Positions 1 through 15,500 of a DNA stretch of 64,000 nucleotides are shown here, piece after piece. Position numbers and translations under genes: made by a program. A model generated the notes under the pieces. The model was given only the letters and a program-made list of their open reading frames with translations. It did no database searches and was not told where the DNA came from. The DNA is taken from assembly GCA_025267735.1 (NCBI GenBank), contig CM046299.1, forward strand, positions 31,325,987 through 31,389,986, in the 5' to 3' direction. Source of the DNA: Mactra quadrangularis (lineage: Eukaryota; Mollusca; Bivalvia; Venerida; Mactridae). Every line of letters begins with the position of its first letter. Position 1 is the stretch's first letter.

Positions 1-414
1 AGTAGACTTTATGGTTTTTGACACAAAGGTATTTTAAGAAATTGTCGACGATGGACACACACACACTAACAAGAGTATAAACCCTGGATAGACCCCAAAA
101 GGTGTTCACAAGTGAGCAATATAAAGTTAGAAGTTCTTCCCCCCCCCCCCCAGAAGAAGGACATCTATAGGGTAAAGAGAATTTAACAAAAGAAATGGTA
201 ATCACTCGCAAGTCTGCACACTCTTCCCTAAGTACTAAGCATGTGGGATAAAGTTTCTTACTCAACAAATCAAAAAAGTAGGTTTATGATGGGATTTTGA
301 GCTAGGCATAACTAGTTATCAAATGATAACAAGAACCAAACTAAGTTTGAAACCACTCAACTACTAAATCAGCGAGTTAAAGGTGAATACATTTTAAATG
401 AAAGATAAACTTAC

Positions 415-561
415 CTTATTAGTAGAGTTGAGTATTGATTGTAACCAGGACAAGTATATGTTAACTGGGATCATTTCAAATGGTGATGTTTCTCTACATG
501 TTTCTATCAATATTGTACATTGTTTTATACATAGTGTAGATATCTCAGTCCAGACAGCATC
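415..561 (-). CDS. URB2: URB2 exon 21
   Basis: The exon is 147 bp (49 codons), from acceptor CTTGTAG to donor [26 protein letters not shown] continues to [15 protein letters not shown]. The AVWTEI start resembles human PAWLEFL. This is the last exon visible before the window edge. Confidence 0.78.
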
Positions 562-3500
562 CTACAAGTTTAATACACAGTATTTATGATGACATAGTAA
601 ACAGAAACAAGAGCAATCAACAGACAGCAGGCTCGACTACTAGGGGAGCTCATATGATATCACTGATATCTCATCACATAGAGATGAGTGAAATTTTAAA
701 CAGATACTTTCAACAGTTGCAATTATAAAATTTACCTGCATAACTTCTAAGAACTTAATAAAAATATAAAAGGGGCAACAATCCAGGCAAAATTCATCCC
801 AGAGTTATGCCACTTTAGTCAGCATTTGACCTTCAATCTTGTAAATATGTCCGAAGTTTTAAGTGAATTCTACCAGTGATTAAGGAAATAAAAAAAGTTG
901 GTCCTCAAACTTGACTGAGAAGTATTATGTTGGGACACCAACACTGATGCTGACATTCAAACTAGGCTAGCCCCTCTATTTTCCATAAGGTAAAGCTAAA
1001 AATTTACTGTCAAAATGTAACAATATATGCCAGTTAAATGTTTCAAGGACCATAACAGTTTGAGTTCTGAGGTAAATTGGCTCAGATGGTAATCTTACCT
1101 TAAAATTCCTGGTTTGAAAAAAAAAAGCAACTGTTTAATTGAAGAAATGATTAGCATATAATAAAAAAAAACTGATAATATAATACAACAATACAAGGAT
1201 TTACCACTTATATTAGTTTACAAGCCCCACATTGATGACTGGATATATCATAAAAAGGTAGCAACATTACTACTATTATTGACATGAACTAATACCAGTC
1301 ACCAGTTTGAAAGTTATATTTGTCTTAGATGAATGTTCATAAATATCTAACAACAAAACACAACTAAATTCTAGGGATATCAATGAATATAAAAATTTTA
1401 ACCAAAAAAACAAACAGCAATACTATCAAAATTACACAAGTTTGCTGTTTACCAAATATTACTACATTGGAATAAAATATTTGAAAAGAAAGCATTAGTA
1501 TAATAAAATCATATACATTGTACAATGAACATAGTCCAGATTTTGTTGAAATTTCAATGGAAAATGATGTCAATACATATTTCTTTGCTAAATTGGAAAA
1601 TTTTATTTGCTTCAGTTAGTACAGAACAGAACAATACTTTTATTTACATTCACTGGTTACAGCATGTAACAATACGTGAGAATTTTACTACAAATTAAAG
1701 AATATTATATACCATTTTATACTTTCCTTTATACTTTCAATCTTGTATGACCAAACATACACACACATACACTTATACACATAAATTTAAACATAATTAA
1801 ACAGGGTTCCCACAAAAATGAGACATCAAAATTCCCTGATTTTTCCCTGATTTTTCCCTGACCGAAATCATTTTTCCCTGACCGGTAACAGTGTCAAATT
1901 TGCACAATCTTTGAGCACTAAATGTATTGTTCAATGCTAATATCCTTCTACATATTGATTACTGTTGTATTATTTGGGAATCGAGCAATATGGAATTATC
2001 CAATGCCATTCTAAAATCTGACACTTCATCTGGCTGAATAGTCGTACAGTTAAAGTGCAGTGCTACGAAACACCTTTTTTCAAAGAAGTGCGAGTTTGAA
2101 TCTAAGTCCTTTTTTTGTTCTTTGTATTATAAGATTTTTTTTTTATTTGTTGTAGATCTATTTTATTCAGTAATTTTTGGAAATACAAATATATTTTTTT
2201 AAACAAAGAATGTCAAAATCATTCAGTTTTACAGGCAGTGTTGGTTGAACTATTGTCATCATCACTTAAAGAGATGCCATCAACTCTATGACAAAGGCTT
2301 TTATAAGTTTCATGATGCACGAGGGCAATGTGTTTTACGCAATCCAACCATGATTAAAACAAGACAAAAAAGAGATAAAAATAAGTTTCTATCGGTATTC
2401 GAACCAACGATTAAAAGATATGTAGACTGACCGTCTCACCACTCGGCCACTCAAACTACGATAAATATTGCCAATAAGATATAAATACAAAAGTGTTATG
2501 GGCTAACAATGCTTACTTGAACTACCGAAATTTACTGAGCATTAAATATATCGTGTTATGTGACGTTTTAATTTTTGCAATCGGACAGTTCAATATAATC
2601 GTACAATAGTACATTCTTAAACATACATTAGAGGATTGACTAAAACAGGCACACATTTTACTTGAATATAAATTACATTAGTAATCAATGGTAAACTAAA
2701 ATTGACCAAAAACAATAAGACAGGTAATGTAAGCGCTACCTAAAAAGCAAAATGCAGTAAGGCAAAGGACACTTAAACCCCTTTCAGCTTCTCCCTGAAT
2801 AACTAAGTAACTGTATCCAAAATCTTCAGACATAAGCATATTTTTAGAGTAAGATGTTAACAAGAATAATAAAGATACTCATAATGATAACTATAGATAA
2901 AATATCCTAAACAATGGAAGAAACTGCCTTAGCTTTTACTTATTTTTCTTCCTACTGTTTGACCAGCATTCTTCTCTTACTAAATTCCCTGACTTTTCCC
3001 TGACTTTTGCTTGTTTTTCAAATTTCCCTGACTAATTTCAGAATTCCCTGACTTTTCACTGACCTTGAAAAAAATTCATTTCTCCCTGACTTTTCCCTGA
3101 CCGTGGGAACCCTGTTAAACACACACATAACCATATAGATATACATTAAGTTAACATCTTAAATCACTGCATTTGAAAATAGGAATTAAAACAATAGATA
3201 AAGAAAGAAGACAATACCTTTTTGTTAGTATGAGCTTGATCTGTAAGACATTTCAGAGTCAGTAATCCAGTAATACATTTAATCTGATCTACACAATGTA
3301 TCTTATCTAGTGGTAGAAGTTGTAATATCTGTATAAATGTAACATATATACATTGTAACAGTAGTATTACATGTACATATATATATATATAACATGTATA
3401 TATTGTAACAGTAGTATTACATGTACATATATATATATATAACATGTATACATTGTAACAGTAGTATTACATGTACATATATATATATATAACATGTATA

Positions 3501-6500
3501 CATTGTAACAGTAGTATTACATGTACATATATATATAACATGTATACATTGTAACAGTAGTATTACATGTACATATATATATATATAACATGTATACATT
3601 GTAACAGTAGTATTACATGTACATATATATATATATAACATGTATACATTGTAACAGTAGTATTACATGTACATATATATATATAACATGTATACATTGT
3701 AACAGTAGTATTACATGTACATATATATATATATAACATGTATACATTGTAACAGTAGTATTACATGTACATATATATATAACATGTATACATTGTAACA
3801 GTAGTATTACATGTACATATATATATAACATGTATATATTGTAACAGTAGTATTACATGTACATATATATATAACATGTATACATTGTAACAGTAGTATT
3901 ACATGTACATATATATATAACATGTATACATTGTAACAGTAGTATTACATGTACATATATAAATATATAACATGTATACATTGTAACAGTAGTATTACAT
4001 GTACATATATATATAACATGTATACATTGTAACAGTAGTATTACATGTACATATATATATATATAACATGTATACATTGTAACAGTAGTATTACATGTAC
4101 ATATATATATATATAACATGTATACATTGTAACAGTAGTATTACATGTACATATATATATATATAACATGTATACATTGTAACAGTAGTATTACATGTAC
4201 ATATATATATATATAACATGTATACATTGTAACAGTAGTATTACATGTACATATATATATATAACATGTATACATTGTAACAGTAGTATTACATGTACAT
4301 ATATATATATATAACATGTATACATTGTAACAGTAGTATTACATGTACATATATATATAACATGGCTCAATCAAATAAATATAAAAAATGCACACAAATA
4401 CTATTTTAATACTCACCTTCAATAGTTCAACTTCAATGCTAACTATTTAACTAACATTGGACAAATTGAGTTACAGATGGGATTGCCCAACAATTAAGAA
4501 TTATTTTTTTTACTAGATCTCCATAAGTATAAATAATCTACACAGTAATGTCCTGTTGTTTTAACATTACACAAATAAAAATTCAATGAAAATGACGAAT
4601 CATAAACATATGGTATAAGTTCAAATGATGTTAAAATTTATCAAGATAGAATGACTTGAGTGATAAATGTGTATTATGTTAGTTTGATCATTTTTACCTT
4701 TAAACTTAACAACAACTTTTCTTTTTCTTCAATGTGAACAGAATCTTTCATTACAAGAATCCTGGACATAACTGAACATATATCTTTACTGAAACAAAAA
4801 CAAAGAGAAGTAAATACACAAATTGATTGGGTTTTAATGTAGTTAAATAATGTCCCACTAGAACATCAATACGAGGGAGAATGGTATTATTTAGAGGTTA
4901 ATGATTAGTTGCTACTCGCCATTATGCGATAATCACCCGATGAAGTCCATAATAGCCTGAGGGCCTTTGGCCCGAAGGCTATTATGGACTCGTGGGTGAT
5001 TATCGCATAATGGCGAGTAGCAACTAATCATTAACGTCTTTAATACGTTTGTTCAGAATAGCCTGAGGGCCTTTGGCCCGAAGGCTATTATGGACTCGTG
5101 GGTGATTATCGCATAATGGCGAGTAGCAACTAATCATTAACGTCTTTAATACGTTTGTTCAGAATCCGGACTCGATTTTTTAGTAAACTAAAAACATTTT
5201 ATTCAGGGACGAATAAATAACTGACGTTTTCCGAGGACGAATCAGTACTTTGATGACGTAATAAAACAATGACATAGAATCTAATGTAAACTTTGTTGTC
5301 AAATGGCGGTCATGTTTTTAAACGTTTGTGACGAATATACGTTCATTTATCATGGATTAAAACGATATTATCAGGAGACTAGAACGTAATTACTAGTGTA
5401 TACGTGTTTTTCAAACTTTAAATTGACGATATGGATGTAAGGATTATGTATGGAAATACACAAGGCTCTGAAAGGAAGGGATGAGTCATTCAATGATTCA
5501 TGGATTTTCCGAAAATGGCATAGACGTTGCTGATTATTTCTAGAAACCAGTTCCATTATATTTAATCTATGCATGGCTTGGCTTTGGTAAAACAGTAGTC
5601 AACCTACGCAGTTACTGTATAATGGCTGGATATTCGTCAAATTGAACACAGAAAAGAATTCAGTTCGAATTTCGGAGTTTGGTATTTGACAGCGTCAACG
5701 GTTGAGTGTCTGCTGAATTTGAATGGTGAAGTAAGTGATTTATAATGAAATTATGTATTTGTAAAATCTCAGATAAATCTTTTTTGTGTCTTATATTTTT
5801 GTATAATCTATCCTGACAGTGAAATTCTATTTGACAAAGACTCAAAAATTCTTTCGGCCGCCATGTTCGAAGCTAATTACGGCTACTTGATGACGTAATC
5901 AGTGCGCGTGCAAGCATTCGGCACCTATTATGCATAATGGGCGAGTTGCAGGCGGCCAAAATGGCATAATACGGGAAAAAGTCGCGTAATGTCCGTGTAG
6001 ACTTGTCACATTTGTTACTATATATAGTAACAAACGTATTAATAAGTATTTCATGACAAACATTTCATTTCCTGGACTCTATTTTCTTTCCCTCTTCTAT
6101 TTTTTATTTTTTTAACTCTATATGGATCTACTTAACTACTGGACACTGAATATATAGGCTTTTTAGAAATGCTTTTAATTTCTCCTAGTCAAAATACTGA
6201 TACAGGTTAGATCTATATGGTTTTAACCAATGTAGAAAATTTGACTATAACTATTATTATGTATTAGAGCATAAGTTCCATATTTTTGCACATTACTTTT
6301 TATTTCTTGCATTCATTTTGTATACTTTCTGAGTTTTTAACAAGGGTGATAATTGAACCACAGGCTGCCAGCATAAAACAGTCCCCACAAAAAATATTGT
6401 ATAAACATATACATATATAGTTAAGGTATATAACTGATCACCTCAGTAAAATCGTTTAAGTTTGGCTTTATCCTAAACCTCTTCACAAAATGAATGTCAA

Positions 6501-9500
6501 TGGAAAAAAACAAGATGGTGATCAAATGATTTGTCTTAGAGGACTGTGAGAGAGGGTAATGCTAGGTTTACATCTGGCCACGATCTCCCCGATAAGCCAG
6601 AGGCTAAAAAATCGGGGAGCTCTACGATTAAATAGTATACTCCACGTTCTGTTGCGCTTCTTTACGAAATCAGCACGTTTTGTTGCGCTCTACTGCGCTT
6701 TGCTACGATCGAGTTCACGATTTGCATCACGTTCTGTTGCGCTTTGTTGCGATCAACACGATTGGCTTCCACGCTCCACCACGTTCCGTTACGTCCTGTT
6801 AAGATCTCCCACGACAAAGCTGCTTTATTCAATCTCCTACGATTTGACCTACGATTTGAGACAAATGACCACGTTTTTACGTCACGATTTGATATTTAAA
6901 CAAGAAATAATTCTTTCCCAGCGACGCGGGATGAAAAATTGTGTCCAAGCTGGTCCCGATCTGTTGCGATTGTACTCCACGTTCTGTTACATTCTGTTAC
7001 GCTTCGGTACGTTCCGGTACGTTCCGTTACGTTTTGTTACGAAGGCCACGCTCTGTCACGATTAGAAAATGAATAGGGGCAATCGTGGTGAAATTTAAGT
7101 TTGATTTAAAATCTGTCCCGATGCCCACGATGTCCCCGATTCATCCACGTTCCGTTACGCTCCCCCACGATTACCCCGATTCGACTCCACGCTCTGTTAC
7201 ATTCGCCACGATGCTCTGGAATCGGGGACATCACGGTAATCGTGGCCAGATGTAAACCTAGCATAATGACTTAAAATGTTATTTTCTCTGTTTTTAGTTC
7301 ATTTTTATTAGATTTTCACGAACAAATATAGGAGTTAAATTTGGGAAGTAAATTTTATTTTGATCAGTCACTTCATGGCGACCTACGCTTTTTATCCTGT
7401 TTAATGTCGCATAACTTTCTTCATTTGCTTTTCATTTATAAATTTCTATAGGCAATGGAACATTAACCATTTCTTTGGAAAATAAGATCAAAGTTTTGAA
7501 AAATTGGTCCAGAAATGAAAACACCAAAAGGACCTGAAATATGTATTTTTTCATGGTTTCTGAGGTGATGAGTTACATAACTTTACTGCATATACCTGTG
7601 TATACAATATTTTTTGTGGGGACTGTTAAATGCCCGCAGCCTGTGGATTGAACATGCAGTATAGAGGATTTGGTTCTAAGAGTCTGTGATAGGAATCTGT
7701 ACTTAGTGATGAAATGGCGGACAGTAATTATTATCTCAATAAAGAAAATTAAACATCTTACTTGACATCAGACTGTGTATTAACATCACTTAATAAAGAC
7801 ATCAATGTATTTACTGACGTTAATAATTCACCAGATTTTCTCTTTTTTGGACTGAAATAAATATATCATACATGTAAAATACATCATCACAAGAACATCA
7901 TTATAACTATACAGACCGGGCAGGGAAAGCAAATAATCTGAAAACTGAAGTGTGGGGGGGGGGTCTATGGGTTCTCATCAATCAATTAGTTTTGTGTTGT
8001 CTGTCCTCATAATGCCCAGTATACCAGGATGCTGTCATTGTAAGAAAGAATCTCTTATTTGGATGATCTTTGGAATTTAAAGCCATACATTTAAGTTACT
8101 GGTCCCAGAAAATATTTGTCAAGTTGAATAAAATCTTAACAAATGTCAGAATACCCTTCTCCTGGATCATAAAATATTGAATATTTTCCAAATAAAATCT
8201 CATGTCTGATCTTTTCAAAATTTAAGATCAAAAGGGCATAAAACATTGACAAGTGTAATTTATTTTGATTCTTACAAATGATAATATGATATCATTTGTT
8301 AAACCTATCATAATAGACTAATGTTCACTTGTTTTTTTTATTTATTATTTATTTATTAGATTTTAACGCCATATCAACACAATGTCATTTTACGGCATCC
8401 AGCGCACCTAACCTAGCTTTCCTGGACCATTGTCTATAACCAGTACTCACCTACCCTTCCAAAAGGCCGGAAACTTCTACATATTATCTTATCAATGGAG
8501 GAAAATCGACATTATAGTCAAATTTTTATGGAAGGGTATAACCTCCTCAGGTGGGATTCTAACCCGCACCCCCTCGGACTTGAGATTCCAAATCCTGGCG
8601 CGCTACCAACCGCGCTATCAACCCGGGTTATGTTCACTTGTTCTTCTGGTATATTGCAAACATACATGATTATACAGCTAAGTTTTACTATAAAGACCAA
8701 CTTGGTTATTGCAATATTAAGCCATTTTCAATGATTTAAATCCCATTAATGCTCCTTTGAGAAGAAATATGTCCCAATATTTTTCATGTTTCACAATAAT
8801 TAATGTCAATTTTGATGATTATAATAGTGGAACTCCGAAACAAAATTTACATAAATTCTACATGAACAAGGGTCAGTTCGTATTGCAGGCAATACTGAAG
8901 TCCCCTACCGGTAAGAACAGCAACATGACATTGACCTCAGACCAAAGGAAAAAACAATTGCTCCGCTGGGCGGGCATTATACGCCTGTGTGCTGTCAAAG
9001 CCTGGGACCGTAGGAGATGGAGGGCTAACCACAGTAAAAGTCTGGTGACCTTTGACCCCGGGGCCTAAAAACCAATAGGGCACACCCTTGAACCAAGGGC
9101 TATCCACACATAAAAATTGGTGAACCTAGGTACACTTCTTGTTGAATTATGTTCAGGACAAAGTTTTCCCATATGAAGTCCCTGTGACCTCGACCTTTGA
9201 CCCCGGGGCGTCAAAATCATTCGGGTACACCCTTGACCCAAGGGCTATCCACACATAAAATTTGGTGAACCTAGATACATTTCTCATTGAGTTATTGTCC
9301 AGACAAATTTTTCCCATATGAAGCCCCAGTGACCTGCCCCTTTTGTCCCCAGGGCATCAGAACCTAAAGGAAATACCCTTTACCCAAGGGCTATCAACAC
9401 ATAAAATTGGGTGAACATAAGTACATCCCTAGTAGAGTTATCATCCAGACATGCAACTGAAGTTACACTGTGATACAACTGTTCTGGTGAAATCTTAACT

Positions 9501-12500
9501 ATTTCTGTATCCATAACAACCAGAATTTTGAACAGAAAAAGATAAGTCATTAATAAGCATGATCTAATCATTGCAACATATTCACATACTAAGTTTTATC
9601 AAGATAGCTTGAACAGATTTCGAGTTACACCTAATTACATGCTTTTTTATCAAATTTTGACTATTTCTGTATCCATAGCAACCAGACTTTTAACCAGAAA
9701 AAGATAATGCAACTGTGTGCATAATCTACTAATTGCAGAATATTTAAATAACATGTTTCATTGAAATAGTTTGGATCCGATAGAATGTGTGTTACACAGG
9801 AATACAAGCTTTTTGATCAAATTTTGACTATTTCCGTATCCACAGCACCCAGAATTTTGGTCAGAAAAAGAAACGACAACGATGTGCATAATTAACTCAT
9901 TGCCATTTATTCACATACCAAGTTTCAACCATATAGCTCTGATAGAGTTTAAGTAACACCAGGATACAACCTTTTTGATCAAATTTTGACTATTTCCGTA
10001 TCCATAGCAACCAGAATTTTGGTCAGAAAAAGAAAAGACAATGATGTGCATAATCTACTCATTGCAATGTATTCACATACCAAGTTACAGCAAAATAGCT
10101 TGAATACTTTTTTCGACATCGCGGGATCCAGATTTAAGCGGACAGACAGACAGAAGGACGGACGGACAGATGGACGGAGTGCAAACCTATAGTCCTTTCC
10201 AGTCTAAACAGCGATAGAGGACTAATAAACAAATTTATGAAAAGATTTTAAGAACAACAAAAATATAATAGTGCTATTTTAAATAAATAAAAACATACAA
10301 AAAATATGTATATGAATACTAATATAGAACTAAATTTCTCACCTTGCAGATTTGGTCATGAAGTTTTTACCACATTTCAACCATATAGCAGAGATAATAT
10401 TAGACAATAGTTTAGTATTCTCTCTAACAACATCACTAGCTAGAAACTGTGTACTTATACTAGATATAGTACATCCAGAACTGAAATATATATATACATA
10501 TATACATGTATATAGTTATAGTATATATTTATTGTTATTTTTATTATTGACACACTGAAGAGCCGAGGAATAGTGGCAAGACTAGTCTGGGTCTAAGTTC
10601 TAATATTAAAACTACAGAGGCATTTCAGATTATTGTTATGTTTTCATATATACATAATAAGGTAGCTCATCCTTTATCATTGGAGTATTAAATTCATCTA
10701 ATAAAAACTGAATACAGGAAAACTGCTCAAGTTATGTAATGTCAAATCTAATTCTAAATGAATATACTGTCATACAAAATAAACAACTTTTTCTTCAATA
10801 TCTTGGCCAAAGTTTAATCAAGAAAAGCTTTTACATGAACTATTTACATTTAACATGACAGTGCCATATTGTTTCTATAAAATGATAAATAAGGTCATAA
10901 AGACTTCAGCCAATATATTGAATAAGAGTTGTTTATTTTATATGCTAGGAAATACATTGCTACTACATTCAGTAATAGCTAAACCAATATGAAGCCATGA
11001 TATATCTGTGAAGAAAAGTGATGACAAAACAAGAATTTAAAATAAATTGCCACTCAGTGTTGACTTAATATTTTTTATGAAATTTAATCCATGTTAATTT
11101 ATAGATATAACTTCAAGCCAGACATATAGAACAGGTTCTCTTGGACAACTTACCTCACATGCTCCGAGTAGAACAATTATTTCAGTAAGTTAATAAAAAT
11201 AAGATAAAAGTAATAAATGTTTACTTGACGAAGATTTTACATCTCAAATATAATATAAATATAAAAATAAAAACATATAAAAATACTGTTAAGTTAGGAT
11301 TCTTTCTATTATCTTAATAAAAACATGAGATCATATATAAATATATAAACAAAATCAAGTCCACATACCCAGTACTGTCCATGGAAATAGAATTGATAGT
11401 AAAAGTAGCAATGATGTTGAATTGTTCATCAGTTAATATAGAACAAATACTAGACATATATCTTGTTAATATTTGCCATCTTCCTATAACTACATTCTCT
11501 GATGTTATATCATCAATCTGAAATAAAATGTGTACTCAAAAAATAACATATAATTGTCTGTACTTTGTAGTAGAATAAAATATTGGAACAAGTTTAGATG
11601 TGCCAAAATGAGATAACTAATGCTTAAGCTAGAGTTATATAATAAGCTAATTAAAAAGACTGTCAATGTTTTAATTATACAATGAAATATAGAAAAACAG
11701 AAAGTTATATGAAATCTAACATAGAAAAAAATGACTGTTTAATTTTTTAAACAATGGGGTAAACTATTAAAGCTTTGTATGTGGTCGACATTACAATATA
11801 AATGATGTCATGTTAAATATAGAGTAAAAAGCACATGTCTATGTTAGAAATGTAATGAACTAGAGCCAGAGAAAGACTCAAGCAAGACTTATAACAGTTG
11901 TAAAAGTTTCAAACATATATGTAATACCTATAACTAAACTTAAAAACTTAAACATATTGCTAGAAGGGATGGTTAAGGCCCGTTTTGAAACATATATTGA
12001 AGTCAATAACTTACTAACTCCCTTTCAGTCTGGCTTTAGAAAGGGAAGGGCACACTGGACCAAAAAGCTCAACTTCAGCAAAATTTATACATGGTTTTTT
12101 AGGGGTTTAAGTGTTTATTTAGTGCACTATGGGGTCATTAAATTTTGTACGTATGTAATAAAGGTAACCTTACAAAATTTTACACTTTTTAAAAAGAAGT
12201 TTATAACATTTTAACCATTCTACTACATGTTCTTAATGTAATCATCAAATGTATATATGTATATATATATGACACATATATGTGTCACACGTCAATCAAA
12301 ACATATATTATGAGGAGTCAGGTATATTGGTTCAAGTTTAATTGACACATATCTATGGCACTTGTTATACCCATATAAGAAATATTGATGCATATATGTG
12401 GAGCAAAAATGATTGTATGAGTCGTTTTTTTATTTTGTTGAAGTAAGAACAAGTCTTAAATGTGATTATAGGCTTGTAGAATAGAGATAAATTCCTGTTT

Positions 12501-15500
12501 TAACTTTTAAGGTAACATGCAGTAGCTGTTGATGAATGATTTACCATTGGTCATGTTTAATAAAAAATGTGCAATTATTTACTAAAATGGTAAAATTTCA
12601 GCAAATTAAAAGTAAAATATCATAAGTATGCAAAGTGAAGTCATTTGATATTCTACAAAACAAAATTAACGATTCATACATTTCCTGACCAAATTGTGGA
12701 CAGGTTCATATTTTCTTCTGACATAAACTCCATAATGGCTTCAGTACAGTTAGTTTGTGTTAACCAGTCAATTTTGGGCTTAAACAGCAAGACAGACCTC
12801 AATTTCTGTAAAACAAGAACATCCTGAAAAAGAAAATGTTTCAAAATATATAAAATGTTTCTACATTGCATAGATCAAAAAAAAGGTCATGTTTACTTAA
12901 ATACAAAATGTTTCTGAAAATAGACAATGTTTCTAAAAATATATCACGTTTAAAAAACAACAACAATGTTACATTATACAGAAGTGTCAACACTAGATTG
13001 TTGAAAGACTTTTTCTGCATTCATTCATAGAACTATACACTTTTGGCAGATTATGTAAAACTGTTTTAAAACAATGCAAGACCTTTTGCTCCAAGACAAT
13101 CATTTATATAGGTAACACAGCATTTACAGATTCATTTGTGTTTCAAACAGTTTTTTAGAATAATTATAGCTGCCAAGCTAGCTCAGTTGATAGCACGCAA
13201 GTCTACTGATCTAGGGGTTAACAGCTACATCCAGAGATTTAGCCTTTCCAAGAACAGTGAGTAGGTTTACTAACCACCGTTATATAACCTATACGATGTG
13301 TTGCTACGGCATTAAACCCAACAAAAACTAAACAAAATAAGAATAATTATACAAACCCAGACAAAGTTTAATCTTGCATTTCCTTTTGTTTGGATCAACT
13401 GGTACAATATCTGCCATTGTTTGGTATGAAGATATTTATGTATAAATGATAAATCCCATGAATGTTGAACTGTTGATTTATCCTCATAGTTGATTTTACT
13501 TTTAGAGTAGAAATTTAACATTAAGACAACCTCACCCCAAGCTTCACACAAATATAACATATAGGTAAGTCTCTCACTACCCATCTATAAGGAAAACAAC
13601 AAACAATTCATTAGAATATCATCAAAACCAATGATTTGTGAAATAAATATTTAAAGGTACTAGTTCACAGATTTGGTTAAATTTTTTATATTTTCAAAAT
13701 ACCATTCAGTGTCTGTAATTGTGTCAAAAAATAATTCTTAATATCTTAAGACAAACTGACCTATAGATTGCAAGAAATATGCAATGAATGTCACAAAAAT
13801 GCACTTAAAGTGTCTATACCATGACATATGTGGTAGTTTTTTACTACTTGAAACAACATCATTTGTAGTTGTTGTTAAAATTGTCATTATCAAAACACTA
13901 ATTTCCTGCTTAAGAAAATGTTTCCATACAGTTTAGTTAGTTTCAGAAAAAGTAGATATACTAGGACGAAAAAGAAACGCCGGGTACATAAAATATGCAA
14001 CACATGTCCGGCCGTGTTTCGCAAAACAAGAAGGGTCATCGTTAAAAGGGGGTATTTTTTCACATAATCAGCATCGGAAATCGATTGAAACTTCAACAGC
14101 TGGTTCCATACAGATGACATTTCATACAAAAATGAATATAATAATCCAATAATACAATTTATCCCTTAAAACAATCATTATAGGTTACCCGGCGTTTCTT
14201 TTTCGTCCTAGTATATTTAATATGAAATCTGTGAATGAGTGAGTACCTTTAAGAAAATATCTTTTTTTAATTTAATTTAATTTCTTAATTCAATAGAGAG
14301 AAAAAAACATATTAGGTGGATAGTTAGCCTAACCATCTCTCTAAGGTTTTATCAGTACTAGAATATCATTGTAAGGGAATGTATGTTTTCACATAAAATG
14401 CCTCTATGATGTAGATGATAGAATGATTTGATGTCATGGAGCTTACCAAGTCAACCATGGATCTAGTACTACAATCTAATAACAATATCACTAGATAATG
14501 CAATAATAATAAATATTATAGAAGACCAGTGGTTGTATAACAAGGTCATTTATACATTTATCATCTCTTTACTATTTTCATTTAATTATTTCCTATTCAT
14601 GCATATGATTGTGAAGGGCTTTTGAACATACATTCAATGAGAAAAGAGCGCTGTACAAATTTTATATAATAATAATAACATAAGAAATCATACTGGACAG
14701 TTCTAAAATTGTCATTAACAACCAGTGTGTACATTAATCAGGTAGTCCTACAATAGGATTGACTTTACTGACCTGTTACAGCTTGACCCCAATTACAAAT
14801 TAATCAATCCAGCTCTTCCAATGAATAATCTTGCTTACCTAAGTTAGTAGCAAGTCTATAAATCCAGGGATCAAAGGATTCATTCACCATGGACAGAACC
14901 TACAAAGCTTCCTGGAGTAAGCTACGGTCAAGAGATCTAATGCTACCCACAATGATTGAATAGAATATCTGAGCTCTCTAAAAAGACAGCACAATTGTCA
15001 CAGGGTAAATGTGGACAATTAGTATACTAAAGAAATAAGACTCTTACATATTTCTCCTCAGTGTATTTGGTAAGAAATGGTACAAATATATCAGTTTCCA
15101 TCAATATAATTAAATCCCATACAGTTTGTAAGGTAATATCTGTCACACTGTAATCAGCTACCTTCACATTATATAAATAATGATGAAATAATACACATAC
15201 ACCTTGAAAATTACCTGAAACAAAAACAAGTAAAATTTTCTATCTATTTATAAGAATCATCATAACTGCATAAACCCATCATAATTATCATTACCACTAT
15301 TATGACCACCATCATCAATTATTGGTGTTATCAAACATGAGTAAAAGAAACAATGTCTCTCTACATAGAAAGCTGACTGACTGCAGGTTTGACATGTCTC
15401 ACAGTAAAGGTGAGGGTTGACTGTTGACTCAGGATAGTACTCAGTAATATTTTATTTGATATCAAGTATATTTTTTAATTATAGATAATTACACAGACCA

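Noticed and set aside
1364..1573. The missing URB2 exon between exons 20 and 21
   Set aside because: The peptide is hydrophobic without similarity to URB2, and usable splice sites in the right phase are lacking.
3164..4119. Several minus-strand open frames with repeated [16 protein letters not shown] peptides
   Set aside because: They are read from the AT minisatellite; the only coding part is URB2 exon 20.
6559..7065. 168-codon open frame on the plus strand
   Set aside because: It starts in the terminal inverted repeat and follows degenerate CACG repeats; the peptide is low-complexity and matches nothing I know.
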